Of a stretch of DNA of 64,000 bases, positions 13,818 to 21,899 are shown one piece after another. The stretch lies in the NCBI GenBank assembly GCA_023382655.1, contig JAHDWK010000028.1, positions 26,799 to 90,798 of the forward strand. The letters are read 5' to 3'. This DNA is from Anaerolineae bacterium. GTDB lineage: Bacteria; Chloroflexota; Anaerolineae; Promineifilales; Promineifilaceae. Each line of letters opens with the position of its first letter. The first letter of the stretch is position 1. The notes beneath the pieces are model-generated. The model made no database searches and was not told where the DNA came from. It was given only the letters and a program-made list of their open reading frames with translations. The translations under genes were made by a program, and so were the position numbers.

Positions 13818-16319
13818 ATGTCCGAAAAACAACTGACTTTCCCCGTCGTAGGGATGACCTGCGCCAACTGCGTGGCGGCCGTGGAGCGCAGCGCCAAAAA
13901 GGTGGCGGGCGTGACGGACGCGGCCGTGAACTTTGCCAGTGAAAAGGTGACGGTGACGTTTGACACGGCTGTGACCACCCCCCAATCGCTCACCACCAAC
14001 CTGGTCCAGCGTGTGCAGCGCGCCGGCTACGAAATCCCCACCGCCACCATCGAACTGCCCCTGCTGGGTATGACCTGCGCCAACTGCGCCCAAACCATTG
14101 AACGACGGCTGAATAAAGTGGAAGGCGTGCTGGATGTGTCCGTCAACCTGGCGAATGAAAAGGCGCAGGTGACGGTCGCCTCCGGGTTGGCGACGCGGGC
14201 GGATCTGGTCACGGCCGTGCGCCAGGCCGGTTACGATGTGGTGGAAACTGAAGCCGGGGCCGAACCGGAAGACGCCGAAGCCGTCGCCCGCAAAGCGGAA
14301 TACGAACACCAGAAAAAACGGCTCATCGTGGGGCTGGTTTTTTCCATTCCCCTGTTTGTGTTAAGTATGGCACGGGACTTCAACCTGTTGGGTGATTGGT
14401 CACACGCTAATTGGGTCAACTGGCTCTTTTTTGCCCTGGCCACGCCGGTGCAAACCTACGTTTGTTGGGACTATTACACCGGCGCGGTGAAAAGCCTGCG
14501 CAATCGCAGCGCCAATATGGATGTGCTGGTGGCCTTGGGGTCATCGGTAGCGTATCTGTACAGCATTGCCGTGCTGCTGGCGCTGACGGCCGGTTCGATG
14601 GCCTTAGGCCACCACGTCTACTTTGAAACCTCGGCCATGATCATCACCCTGGTCACGTTGGGCAAGGTGCTGGAGAGCCGCGCCAAAGGGCAGACCAGCG
14701 CGGCCATCAAAAAGCTGATGGGTTTACAGCCCAAAACGGCCCGCCGCCTGCGGGATGGGGTAGAGCAAGATGTGCCTATTGACCAGGTACAGGTGGGCGA
14801 TGTGCTGTTGGTGCGGCCCGGCGAAAAGATTCCGGTGGATGGGGTGGTGGTAGACGGCCGTTCCACCATTGACGAAAGTATGCTCACCGGCGAATCTTTG
14901 CCGGTCAGCAAAGAGTCAGGCGATGCCCTCATTGGCGCCACCATCAACAAACAGGGCTTGCTAACGATGCAGGCCACGAAGGTGGGCAAAGAAACGGCGC
15001 TGGCCCAAATCATCAAAATGGTAGAGCAGGCGCAGGGCAGCAAAGCGCCCATCCAGAAGCAGGTTGATCGGGTAGCGGCTTATTTTGTGCCCGCTGTTAT
15101 CCTCATTGCCGTTGTCACTTTTGTGGTGTGGTATGTGGCGACGGGGGATTTTGTGGCGGCGATGTTGCGGCTGACGGCCGTACTGGTCATTGCCTGTCCC
15201 TGCGCTATGGGCTTAGCCACGCCCACCTCCATCATGGTGGGCATGGGCAAAGGGGCCGAGTACGGCATCCTCTTTAAGGACAGTGCGGCATTGGAACTAC
15301 TGCAAAAGGTGACGGCCGTGCTGCTGGACAAAACCGGCACGATTACGAAGGGAGAACCGGCGGTGACGGATGTGGTGATCGGTAATCAGTTATCGGTAAT
15401 CGGTGAACCACCCACCCATAACCGATTACGGATGACGGATTACCTCTTACAACTGGCTGCTTCTGCCGAGCGCGGGTCGGAACATCCATTGGGGGAGGCA
15501 ATTGTGCGGGCGGCACAGGAGAAGGGGCTGGCGTTGAGTGTGCCAGCCAGTTTTGAAGCGGTTGCGGGGCAGGGGATCAAGGCGGAGGTGGACGGCCGGG
15601 TTATTCTGCTGGGCAATTTGCGGCTGATGCAGCAGGAAAATGTGGCGCTGGATGGCCTGGAAGCCAAAGCGACCGACCTGCAAAACCAGGCACGCACGGC
15701 GATGTGGCTGGCGGTGGATGGGCAGGCCAGCGCCCTCATCGGCGTGGCCGATACCATTAAGGATGGTTCCAAAGAGGCAGTGGCAGCGATGCATGAGTTG
15801 GGGTTGACGGCCGTGATGATCACCGGCGATAACGAAGCCACCGCCCAGGCCATTGCTGCCGAAGCGGGACTGGATCGCTACCTGGCCGAGGTGCTGCCCG
15901 GCGACAAAGCCGCCAAAGTGAAATCATTGCAAGATGAAAACTACGTGGTCGCCATGGTGGGTGACGGCATCAACGATGCGCCTGCCCTGGCCCAGGCGGA
16001 CGTAGGGTTGGCGATTGGTACAGGCACAGATATTGCCATGGAAACGGCCGATGTCACCCTGATGCGCGGTGATTTACGCACCGTACCCCAGGCCATTCAC
16101 CTTTCCAAAGCGACCATGAAAAACATCCGCGAAAATCTGGTGTGGGCCTTTGGCTACAACGTGGTGCTGATTCCGGTGGCGGCCGGCGTGCTGGCTCCGT
16201 TTGACTGGGCGCCGGACTTTTTGCGCCAGCTTAGCCCCATCCTGGCGGCCGGGGCCATGGCCTTTTCCAGCGTCAGCGTCGTCACCAACTCCCTCCGCCT
16301 GCGCCGGGTAAAATTATAG
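13818..16319 (+). CDS. copA: Copper-exporting P1B-type ATPase CopA
   Basis: The product pumps Cu(I) out of the cytoplasm using ATP. Starting at ATG 13818 it has 833 aa: two N-terminal HMA domains, each with GMTCANC; eight membrane helices; the actuator TGES; the ion-channel motif ACPCAMG; the phosphorylation site DKTGTITKGEP; the nucleotide-binding SEHPLGEAIV; and the hinge GDGINDAPAL. Between DKTGT and SEHP the loop is longer than usual, and its residues GNQLSVIGEPPTHNRLRMTD are encoded by a dispersed GTAATCGG-type palindromic repeat inserted in frame. Otherwise the ATPase looks intact. It is the third gene of the csoR operon. Confidence 0.96.
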   Translation: MSEKQLTFPVVGMTCANCVAAVERSAKKVAGVTDAAVNFASEKVTVTFDTAVTTPQSLTTNLVQRVQRAGYEIPTATIELPLLGMTCANCAQTIERRLNKVEGVLDVSVNLANEKAQVTVASGLATRADLVTAVRQAGYDVVETEAGAEPEDAEAVARKAEYEHQKKRLIVGLVFSIPLFVLSMARDFNLLGDWSHANWVNWLFFALATPVQTYVCWDYYTGAVKSLRNRSANMDVLVALGSSVAYLYSIAVLLALTAGSMALGHHVYFETSAMIITLVTLGKVLESRAKGQTSAAIKKLMGLQPKTARRLRDGVEQDVPIDQVQVGDVLLVRPGEKIPVDGVVVDGRSTIDESMLTGESLPVSKESGDALIGATINKQGLLTMQATKVGKETALAQIIKMVEQAQGSKAPIQKQVDRVAAYFVPAVILIAVVTFVVWYVATGDFVAAMLRLTAVLVIACPCAMGLATPTSIMVGMGKGAEYGILFKDSAALELLQKVTAVLLDKTGTITKGEPAVTDVVIGNQLSVIGEPPTHNRLRMTDYLLQLAASAERGSEHPLGEAIVRAAQEKGLALSVPASFEAVAGQGIKAEVDGRVILLGNLRLMQQENVALDGLEAKATDLQNQARTAMWLAVDGQASALIGVADTIKDGSKEAVAAMHELGLTAVMITGDNEATAQAIAAEAGLDRYLAEVLPGDKAAKVKSLQDENYVVAMVGDGINDAPALAQADVGLAIGTGTDIAMETADVTLMRGDLRTVPQAIHLSKATMKNIRENLVWAFGYNVVLIPVAAGVLAPFDWAPDFLRQLSPILAAGAMAFSSVSVVTNSLRLRRVKL
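15377..15443. repeat. GTAATCGG palindromic repeat inside copA
   Basis: This is a copy of the intergenic family also seen at 307-339, 39610-39677, 47180-47239, 49601-49634, 52710-52750 and 55107-55154. The arms GTAATCGGT (15396-15404) and ACCGATTAC (15421-15429) are perfect. Here the element lies in frame in the N-domain loop of CopA. Confidence 0.7.
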
Positions 16320-16465
16320 AATTAAAAAGGCAGGAGGGGAGGTTTTAGCCGCCAGTGTTCGCCTGAAGGTTCTCCCCCGCTGTTTTACAGAGCGTTATCA
16401 GATAATTTGCTCCCAACCAGACGGTTATAGACCAATCTGCAAAACTCCATTAAAAAATGTTGCGT

Positions 16466-16491
16466 AAAAATGCCACATTTGTGGTATTTTT
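16466..16491. promoter_or_regulatory. 11-bp inverted repeat upstream of terC
   Basis: AAAAATGCCAC and GTGGTATTTTT pair at 10 of 11 positions around ATTT. The site is 40-65 bases before the terC start, a suitable place for an operator. TerC proteins are linked to metal stress, so a metalloregulator is possible but unproven. Confidence 0.4.
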
Positions 16492-16531
16492 AGCACCTGT
16501 TTAATTTGATTCAACAAAAGGTGACAAAAAC

Positions 16532-17302
16532 ATGGATTGGATAACTGACCCTCGTGCCTGGATTGCCCTGGCTACCCTGGTCTCCCTGGAATTGGTGTTG
16601 GGTGTGGATAATGTCATTTTCATTTCCATCCTGGCCGGTAAGCTGCCGAAGGAGCAGCAGTCAAAAGCCCGCCGTCTCGGTCTGGCGCTCGCCGTTCTCT
16701 CGCGTATTCTGCTGCTCTTCTCGCTCTCCTGGATTATTGGGCTGACGGAACCGATTTTTGGGGTGTTCGGGTTTGAGATTTCGGGGCGCGACCTGATATT
16801 GTTTTTGGGTGGGTTGTTCCTGATGGGGAAGGCCACTTACGAGATTCATCAAAAGCTGGAAGGCGCGGAAGGCCATGCGTCGGATGCAGTAAAGGCTTCT
16901 TTTGCCAGTGTTATTTTCCAGGTGCTTTTATTGGATGTGGTTTTTTCGCTGGATTCGGTGATCACGGCCGTGGGCATGGTAGATGAGATCGCCATCATGG
17001 TCATAGCCGTCTTGGTGGCCGCCACCGTGATGATTATTTCCGCCGACCCCATTGGCAACTTCGTGGAACAACACCCCACGGTCAAAATGCTGGCCCTCTC
17101 CTTTCTGCTGTTGATTGGTTTCACATTGATGGTGGAAGGTTTCCATCAACACATTCCCAAAGGGTACATTTATTTTGCTATGGGGTTCTCTGTGTTTGTA
17201 GAAATGCTGAACTTGCGTTGGCGCAAGTCCCGCGACCCGATAAAACTCCATCAGCCTTATGTGGCTGCTGACGCCAGCCAGCCAACAACCGGGGCGGATT
17301 AA
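16532..17302 (+). CDS. TerC-family integral membrane protein
   Basis: This 256-aa polytopic protein (about seven helices) carries the acidic membrane motifs of the TerC/Alx/YkoY family: ELVLGVDNVIFISILAGKLP near the N-terminus and VVFSLDSVITAVGMVDE in the middle. Members are thought to export Mn(II) or to metallate exported proteins; direct biochemistry is limited. AAGGTG precedes the ATG. The 210-bp upstream gap contains an 11-bp palindrome and some G-rich/C-rich structure, but I could not convince myself of a Mn riboswitch. The gene ends shortly before a terminator-like hairpin. Confidence 0.88.
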   Translation: MDWITDPRAWIALATLVSLELVLGVDNVIFISILAGKLPKEQQSKARRLGLALAVLSRILLLFSLSWIIGLTEPIFGVFGFEISGRDLILFLGGLFLMGKATYEIHQKLEGAEGHASDAVKASFASVIFQVLLLDVVFSLDSVITAVGMVDEIAIMVIAVLVAATVMIISADPIGNFVEQHPTVKMLALSFLLLIGFTLMVEGFHQHIPKGYIYFAMGFSVFVEMLNLRWRKSRDPIKLHQPYVAADASQPTTGAD

Positions 17303-17320
17303 AATCAACAACAGGATAAA

Positions 17321-17352
17321 GACCTGACGGGTTTCAGAAAACCTGTCAGGTC
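17321..17352. terminator. CCTGACAGG-family hairpin after terC
   Basis: GACCTGACGGGTTT and AAAACCTGTCAGGTC form a ~14-bp stem with one G-T pair. Four related hairpins lie at 20992, 28444, 33359 and 48982. The position between two plus-strand genes suits a terminator, although there is no long T-run after it. Confidence 0.5.
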
Positions 17353-17358
17353 ATATAA

Positions 17359-17967
17359 ATGATGACACGATTTTTTCAACTCACCTTGATCATTCTTGTT
17401 ATGGCATTGAGTAGTTGCGCGGGGTCGTCTACGGCCGTGCCCTCACCCACGCCCGCCCCACCTACGGCTACCACGCCACCTACGCCAACCGCGGCCCCCT
17501 TTATCCTCACCAGCCCGGCCTTCGCCGCCAATGGGGAGATTCCCGCCCGCCATGCCTGTCATGGGGACGATTTGTCGCCGGAACTGACCTGGGGTACCCC
17601 TCCGGCGGGTACACAAAGTCTGGTGCTGATTATGGATGACCCTGATGCGGTACCTGTCGCCGGTCGGGTGTGGGACCATTGGGTGTTATTCAATATCCCG
17701 CCGGATGCCGCCGGGTTGCCGGAGGGATTACCACAAGAAGACGAGTTGGCGGATGGTAGCGTACACGGCCGTAACAGTTCCTTCCAATCTTACTATGCCG
17801 GCCCGTGCCCACCTTCCGGCCAGACACATGGCTACGTCTTCACCCTTTATGCGCTGGATACCCGCCTTGATTTAGAACCAGGAGCCGCCAAACCGCAGAT
17901 AGTAGAGGCCATCGAGGGACACATTCTTGCCCAAACGCAGTTGGTGGGGATGTACACTTCACCTTAA
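17359..17967 (+). CDS. YbhB/YbcL (PEBP) family lipoprotein
   Basis: This 202-aa exported lipoprotein has the signal MMTRFFQLTLIILVMALSSC with a lipobox Cys, a Thr/Pro linker, and a phosphatidylethanolamine-binding-protein domain. Family landmarks are FILTSPAF, GDDLSPELTWGTPPAGTQSL, LIMDDPDAV, DHWVLFNIP, HGRNSSFQSYYAGPCPPSGQ and YVFTLYALD. PEBP folds bind small anionic ligands; the bacterial role is not established. The TAA stop overlaps the stop of the convergent membrane-protein gene by three bases. Confidence 0.9.
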   Translation: MMTRFFQLTLIILVMALSSCAGSSTAVPSPTPAPPTATTPPTPTAAPFILTSPAFAANGEIPARHACHGDDLSPELTWGTPPAGTQSLVLIMDDPDAVPVAGRVWDHWVLFNIPPDAAGLPEGLPQEDELADGSVHGRNSSFQSYYAGPCPPSGQTHGYVFTLYALDTRLDLEPGAAKPQIVEAIEGHILAQTQLVGMYTSP

Positions 17968-18383
17968 CTCGCCTGGTACCGCCGCAACCCCACATATTCC
18001 AAAACGGCCAGGACGGCCACGATGTCAGTTGTCAAAACGATGATCCACTTGCCGGTTGCCGTCAGCGGCAGCCAACCACTCAGGAGCAATACGGGCGTCA
18101 ACACTACCCAGGCTGCATCCAAAATCAAGATGAAACGAGCATAGGCGGGATTGATCGCCGTCTGGCGCGTCATATAAAAGAGGAACACGATGAAGGGTAT
18201 AAAGCCCAATCCTAATACTCTTAACGCGGTGGGAGGCAGGCCCATCCACTCGCCTAACGGCCGTGCTGCCAACACCAACAACGCCGCACAAATCGTGGAA
18301 AAGATAGCATTTGCTTGCAAGGCGCGCCGCAGCAGACGGTCGTTTTCCTGTACCTGGGTAGGTGTAGATAATTCTGTTTGCAT
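17964..18383 (-). CDS. Four-helix membrane protein
   Basis: This 139-aa hydrophobic protein has four membrane segments: AIFSTICAALLVLAARPLGE, VLGLGFIPFIVFLFYM, FILILDAAWVVLTPVLLL and WIIVLTTDIVAVLAVLEYVG. It has the outline of the small four-helix proteins (SPW/DoxX-like) common in Chloroflexota, but I see no diagnostic motif. GGAGG lies six bases before the ATG at 18383. It is convergent with, and overlaps by three bases, the PEBP gene. Confidence 0.7.
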   Translation of the reverse strand: MQTELSTPTQVQENDRLLRRALQANAIFSTICAALLVLAARPLGEWMGLPPTALRVLGLGFIPFIVFLFYMTRQTAINPAYARFILILDAAWVVLTPVLLLSGWLPLTATGKWIIVLTTDIVAVLAVLEYVGLRRYQAS

Positions 18384-18504
18384 GATAATCCTCCAATTGG
18401 GTTAATGTTGTGGTGGTCAACTCCACCAGGATGCAGGGAGGATACGGCCGTAGCCACTGCCATGTCTACGAAAATCAGTGCCATCTACTGCCAATATGGC
18501 GGCA

Positions 18505-19728
18505 CTACACCCTGCGTGACCGCTCGCGCAAATCGCGGGCGACCAGTTGGGCGGCGGCATTCTGCCAGTTGTAGAGGGTGCGCTCTGGCACTTGTGTACG
18601 AAACCATTCTAGCGCTTCTCTGGTGATCGGCTCGTCCCCGTTGGCATTCTGGAAGGAGCGGCGGCTGTACGGCCGTACCCCCTTCACATACGGAAAGTAC
18701 AGGGCATTGTAAAAACGCCAGGCGTCCGTCGTCCCAAAATCGCCGTCGTGGGTGGGTTTCAGGCGCTCAATGCTTTCCGTGAGGATCAGTTTGAGTTCGC
18801 TGGCGCGGAGGAGGGTGCTGTCGGCACGGCCGTTGGCGCCCAATCGCTCCTGCACCAATGGCAAATGGGTCAAAGGGTTGGCCGCCAGTTTGGGCAGGTC
18901 GCCCATATGGCTGAGCGCCCGGCGGGTATAGCTGACGAATTCCTCTTCGTCCATACGCAGTAAATCTAGCGAATCATCTATCAACTGTATCGCCGTTGAT
19001 TCCGCGCGTAAATCGGAGCGGCGATGGCGCATGATCGGTGCACCAAAAAAGGCAACCTGATCCAGCGCCGTTTGCACCGGGTCGGCCAATACCTGCACCA
19101 GCACGGCCGTTGCTACCGTGCCCACCAACAATAACAGCAATGGAAACGTTGGCCCGCCCATGGTGACCATGATCAACCCCACCTGCCCACCAAACAATAG
19201 CGCCGTAAAGAAGGAATAATCAAACGAGCGAAAAAGGTGGGGCAGCCAGGCTTCGCCCTGATCGGCGGCAATGATGATGGCGACGGCCGTGCCCAACAGC
19301 ATAAACGCGCTTCCCATCAGGCCCAATTGCGCCAGGGTAGGAACCGGCACATCAGAAAGAACAAGCCAACTACAGCCCACCGCAAAACTAACCAGCCCTG
19401 CCCAGGCCAGGATCAGCGCCCTCTTCTGCGTTTGTAAACGGCGCGCCCACATCTTGTATCCGGGCGCGAGCGCTATCATCGCCGCCACCCCCCACAGGGC
19501 GCTCAGCAAGATCAAGAACTGGGTTCCCCGTATCAATTGCCGCGCCAACCGGGCGGTTAATGCAAACGGATTCAACAGGCTCAGAGCGGCCGCGCCTGCC
19601 AGCGAAAGCAGCGCCAGGCCGGTTAACCACAACAGCCAACTCCGGGAGTTACGCACGATCAGGTAACAGCCCAGCCAGAAGAGTAGGCCAAATATTAAGA
19701 TCATGTAAACCAGATAGGCGGTAGTCAT
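18505..19728 (-). CDS. Polytopic membrane protein with soluble C-terminal domain
   Basis: This 407-aa protein has seven or eight membrane segments in residues 1-230 (for example LVYMILIFGLLFWLGCYLIV and LLLLLVGTVATAVLVQVLAD). A ~170-residue soluble, mostly helical domain follows, with SDLRAESTAIQLIDDSLDLL, EEFVSYTRRALSHMGDLPKL and WFRTQVPERTLYNWQNAAAQ. The arrangement suggests a membrane sensor or regulator, but no kinase, HTH or enzyme motif is evident. The start at 19728 has no strong ribosome-binding site. It is divergent from the ArsR-DUF2087 pair. I do not recognise the family. Confidence 0.65.
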   Translation of the reverse strand: MTTAYLVYMILIFGLLFWLGCYLIVRNSRSWLLWLTGLALLSLAGAAALSLLNPFALTARLARQLIRGTQFLILLSALWGVAAMIALAPGYKMWARRLQTQKRALILAWAGLVSFAVGCSWLVLSDVPVPTLAQLGLMGSAFMLLGTAVAIIIAADQGEAWLPHLFRSFDYSFFTALLFGGQVGLIMVTMGGPTFPLLLLLVGTVATAVLVQVLADPVQTALDQVAFFGAPIMRHRRSDLRAESTAIQLIDDSLDLLRMDEEEFVSYTRRALSHMGDLPKLAANPLTHLPLVQERLGANGRADSTLLRASELKLILTESIERLKPTHDGDFGTTDAWRFYNALYFPYVKGVRPYSRRSFQNANGDEPITREALEWFRTQVPERTLYNWQNAAAQLVARDLRERSRRV

Positions 19729-19770
19729 GATGCGGTGGATTTTACCACACTCACCTGGGGAAAATGGGGC

Positions 19771-19799
19771 TTGACAAGACGATGTTATTTAGATATTCT
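19771..19799 (+). promoter_or_regulatory. Promoter of the ArsR-DUF2087 pair
   Basis: TTGACA at 19771-19776 and TATTCT at 19794-19799 are spaced by 17 bases. The palindromic operator begins at the last base of the region, so a bound repressor would cover the transcription start. Confidence 0.65.
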
Positions 19800-19825
19800 T
19801 CTATTTAGATAGGCTTCTAAATAGA
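19800..19825. promoter_or_regulatory. TCTATTTAGA palindromic operator
   Basis: TCTATTTAGA (19800-19809) and TCTAAATAGA (19816-19825) are perfect reverse complements with a 6-base spacer. An additional direct half-site TATTTAGATA lies at 19786-19795, within the promoter. This matches the layout of ArsR-family autoregulation and is probably bound by one or both proteins encoded downstream. Confidence 0.7.
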
Positions 19826-19848
19826 TACTGGTCTAAACAGGTGAGACA

Positions 19849-20406
19849 ATGAACGAACAAACAGATTACAAACGGGAAGCGCTGTTGGATTTTTTCAAAG
19901 CAGTGGGGCAGCCAGACCGGCTGCGAATTTTGGGCAAACTGGCAAACCAACCGGCCACCGTACCGGAATTGGCCGAGGGGTTGGGCATGAAGGAAACGGC
20001 CGTGTCCCGGCATCTCCGCGCCTTGCAAACAGCCGGGTTGGTGGAACGGCATCAGGTGGCTTTCACGGAAACGTTCAGCTTCGCCCAGGCTGGCCTGGAG
20101 ACTCTGAATAATGTTGTTGACGGCGCTACTGTTCCCGAAAGCCTGGAGGAACGGGTATTGCGGGAATATGTCATTAGCGACCGGTTGCGGGCTATTCCGC
20201 TCAAAGCTGAAGAACGAATGGTCATCCTTCGTTGGATGGCAAATAAGTTTGAACCTGGTCGCCGGTATACGGAGACAGAAGTCACAGAACTGGTACAGCA
20301 ATACTTCGATAAACCATTAACCCTGCGCCGCATTCTGGCTGATAATCGTTTTTTGATGCATACCGGACGGCAATACTGGCGACCCTTGCCTGAACATTAT
20401 TACTAA
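19849..20406 (+). CDS. ArsR-type HTH regulator with DUF2087 domain (1)
   Basis: This 185-aa protein has an N-terminal winged helix of the ArsR type (DFFKAVGQPDRLRILGKLAN, then ETAVSRHLRALQTAGLVERH; residues ~12-75) and a C-terminal DUF2087 domain (~105-180: LREYVISDRLRAIP, KFEPGRRYTETEV, LRRILADNRFLMHTGRQYWR). No Cys metal-binding motif of classical ArsR is present, so the signal is not an As/Cd-type metal by sequence. The ATG follows AGGTGAG. It is first of a tandem pair behind a palindromic operator, so it is probably autoregulated. The DUF2087 ligand is unknown. Confidence 0.88.
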   Translation: MNEQTDYKREALLDFFKAVGQPDRLRILGKLANQPATVPELAEGLGMKETAVSRHLRALQTAGLVERHQVAFTETFSFAQAGLETLNNVVDGATVPESLEERVLREYVISDRLRAIPLKAEERMVILRWMANKFEPGRRYTETEVTELVQQYFDKPLTLRRILADNRFLMHTGRQYWRPLPEHYY

Positions 20407-20421
20407 ACGGAGTAAAAGGTC

Positions 20422-20988
20422 ATGAGCGAAGAAAAACAATTTGACACGCTGCTGCAATTTTTCAAGGTGTTGGGCAATGAAAGTCGCCTGAAGATATTGG
20501 GATTGCTGGCAAATGACGAACGCACCGTTGGTGAACTGGCAGCTTTACTGGAATTGCGGGAGCCGACGGTCTCCCATCACCTGGCGGCGATGAAAGAGCT
20601 GGGGCTGATTGATGTGCGCGTGGAAGGGAATAACCGGGTGTATTGGCTCAAAACGCAATTCCTGGAAAACCTGAGCCGGGACATCTTTTCGCAGACCAAT
20701 CTGGCGACGCTGGCAACGGACGAAGCCGGTGACGCCTGGGAAGACAAGGTGCTGCGCTATTATGTGGTAGACGGCCGTCTCAAAGACATCCCCTCTAAAC
20801 ACAAAAAGCGGTTGGTCGTCTTGCAATGGTTGTGTGCGCAGTTTGAGCCGGGCCGGCGGTATCATGAACTGGAACTAAACGAACGGCTGCGCGCCTACCA
20901 CCCCGACTGCGCCTCACTGCGCCGCTACATGGTCGAAGACCGGCTCATGGCCCGCGACAATGCCAACATGTATTGGCGGTTGGTCTGA
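20422..20988 (+). CDS. ArsR-type HTH regulator with DUF2087 domain (2)
   Basis: This 188-aa paralogue of the preceding gene starts 15 bases after its stop, with GGAG upstream. The winged helix (LQFFKVLGNESRLKILGLLA; EPTVSHHLAAMKELGLIDVR) and DUF2087 (LRYYVVDGRLKDIPSKHKKR; FEPGRRYHELELNERLRAYH; LMARDNANMYWRL) align throughout, so the pair arose by duplication. The two could form heterodimers or bind the same operator. A CCTGTCTGG hairpin immediately after the stop may end the transcript. Confidence 0.88.
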   Translation: MSEEKQFDTLLQFFKVLGNESRLKILGLLANDERTVGELAALLELREPTVSHHLAAMKELGLIDVRVEGNNRVYWLKTQFLENLSRDIFSQTNLATLATDEAGDAWEDKVLRYYVVDGRLKDIPSKHKKRLVVLQWLCAQFEPGRRYHELELNERLRAYHPDCASLRRYMVEDRLMARDNANMYWRLV

Positions 20989-20991
20989 ATA

Positions 20992-21025
20992 AAACCAGAC
21001 AGGTTTCTAAAAACCTGTCTGGTTT
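20992..21025. terminator. CCTGACAGG-family hairpin after ArsR pair
   Basis: AAACCAGACAGGTTT and AAACCTGTCTGGTTT form a perfect 15-bp stem around a short CTAA loop. It starts three bases after the stop codon of the second regulator. Confidence 0.6.
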
Positions 21026-21164
21026 AGCACGTCTCTTCTTTCATCCTCCTGTTACTCGCTGGTAATTGCCTCGTAAGAAAATATGGTTAATATGCTGTCT
21101 GTATTGCTCAGGTCACAAATTCGTCTATGATGGTCATAGACATACATCTACAAGGAGACGCCCC

Positions 21165-21815
21165 ATGTTCAACCGAGTATTAGGACGCCGCGAACAAGAG
21201 GACACCGTGAAGGGACAGATGCGCCTGCCACCCGGCCAATCCCTCACCCAAAAATTCCCCGTTTTGCACTACGGCCCCGTGCCCAGTACTGACCTGGCTA
21301 CCTGGGATTTGAAGGTGTTTGGCGCGGTGGAAGAACCCGTTACCTGGAATTGGGAAGAGTTCAATCAACTACCGCGTATCCAGGTAACACTGGATATTCA
21401 CTGTGTCACCCGTTGGTCAAAGTTTGATACGCTATGGGAAGGGATTTCGCTAAAAACCTTGATTGACGAGGGCTTCATCAAACCGCTGCCCACCGCCCGC
21501 TATGTCATTCAGCATTGCGAATATGGCTACACCACCAACACGCCCCTGGAACTGGTGACGGCCGGTAACTTCTTGCTGGCGACGCACTACGACGGCAAGC
21601 CACTGGATTTGGAACACGGCTGGCCTTTGCGCGGGGTGATTGGCAGCTTTGCCGACCGCAGCGAAAACAAAACGGCCTACTTCTGGAAAGGGGGTAAATG
21701 GCTGCGTGGCCTGGAATTCCGCACCGACGACCAGCCCGGTTTCTGGGAAAACGCCGGTTATCACAATGAAGCTGATCCCTGGGCGGAACAGCGTTTTGCC
21801 AATCGCTGGTTTTGA
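21165..21815 (+). CDS. SuoX/YedY-like molybdopterin oxidoreductase
   Basis: This 216-aa protein of the sulfite-oxidase fold opens at ATG 21165, with AAGGAG seven bases before. Motifs are WDLKVFGAVEEPVTWNWEEF, the Cys-containing strand VTLDIHCVTRWSKFDTLWEG (the conserved Cys expected to ligate molybdenum), EYGYTTNTPLE and LPLDLEHGWPLR-type segments. No twin-arginine signal or membrane segment is present, so unlike periplasmic MsrP it looks cytoplasmic. The substrate is unknown. An upstream in-frame extension to 21066 would not be well translated. Confidence 0.87.
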   Translation: MFNRVLGRREQEDTVKGQMRLPPGQSLTQKFPVLHYGPVPSTDLATWDLKVFGAVEEPVTWNWEEFNQLPRIQVTLDIHCVTRWSKFDTLWEGISLKTLIDEGFIKPLPTARYVIQHCEYGYTTNTPLELVTAGNFLLATHYDGKPLDLEHGWPLRGVIGSFADRSENKTAYFWKGGKWLRGLEFRTDDQPGFWENAGYHNEADPWAEQRFANRWF

Positions 21816-21825
21816 AAGAATGAGA

Positions 21826-21852
21826 TTGAGAGACGGGGAGATTGAGAGATTG
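21826..21852. repeat. GAGATT repeat left of Nudix island
   Basis: GAGATTGAGAGACGGGGAGA then TTGAGAGATTG. The same family occurs in the opposite orientation at 22658-22693 and again at 52606-52638. Together the two copies bracket the AT-rich Nudix gene as inverted flanks. Confidence 0.5.
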
Positions 21853-21899
21853 TTGGTACGCCCCGTGCAAATTAAGTGCAATTCAAGAGGGAATCTTAA

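Noticed and set aside
16320..16531. A Mn-sensing yybP-ykoY riboswitch in front of terC
   Set aside because: The gap has GGGGAGG and TTCTCCCCC that could close a stem, and TerC relatives are common targets. I could not place the conserved loop sequences of the motif, so it is not called. A covariance-model search would decide.
21164..21168. Earlier start (21066) for the SuoX-like gene
   Set aside because: The extra 33 residues are not part of the fold, are no clear signal peptide, and the AAGGAG is placed for the ATG at 21165.
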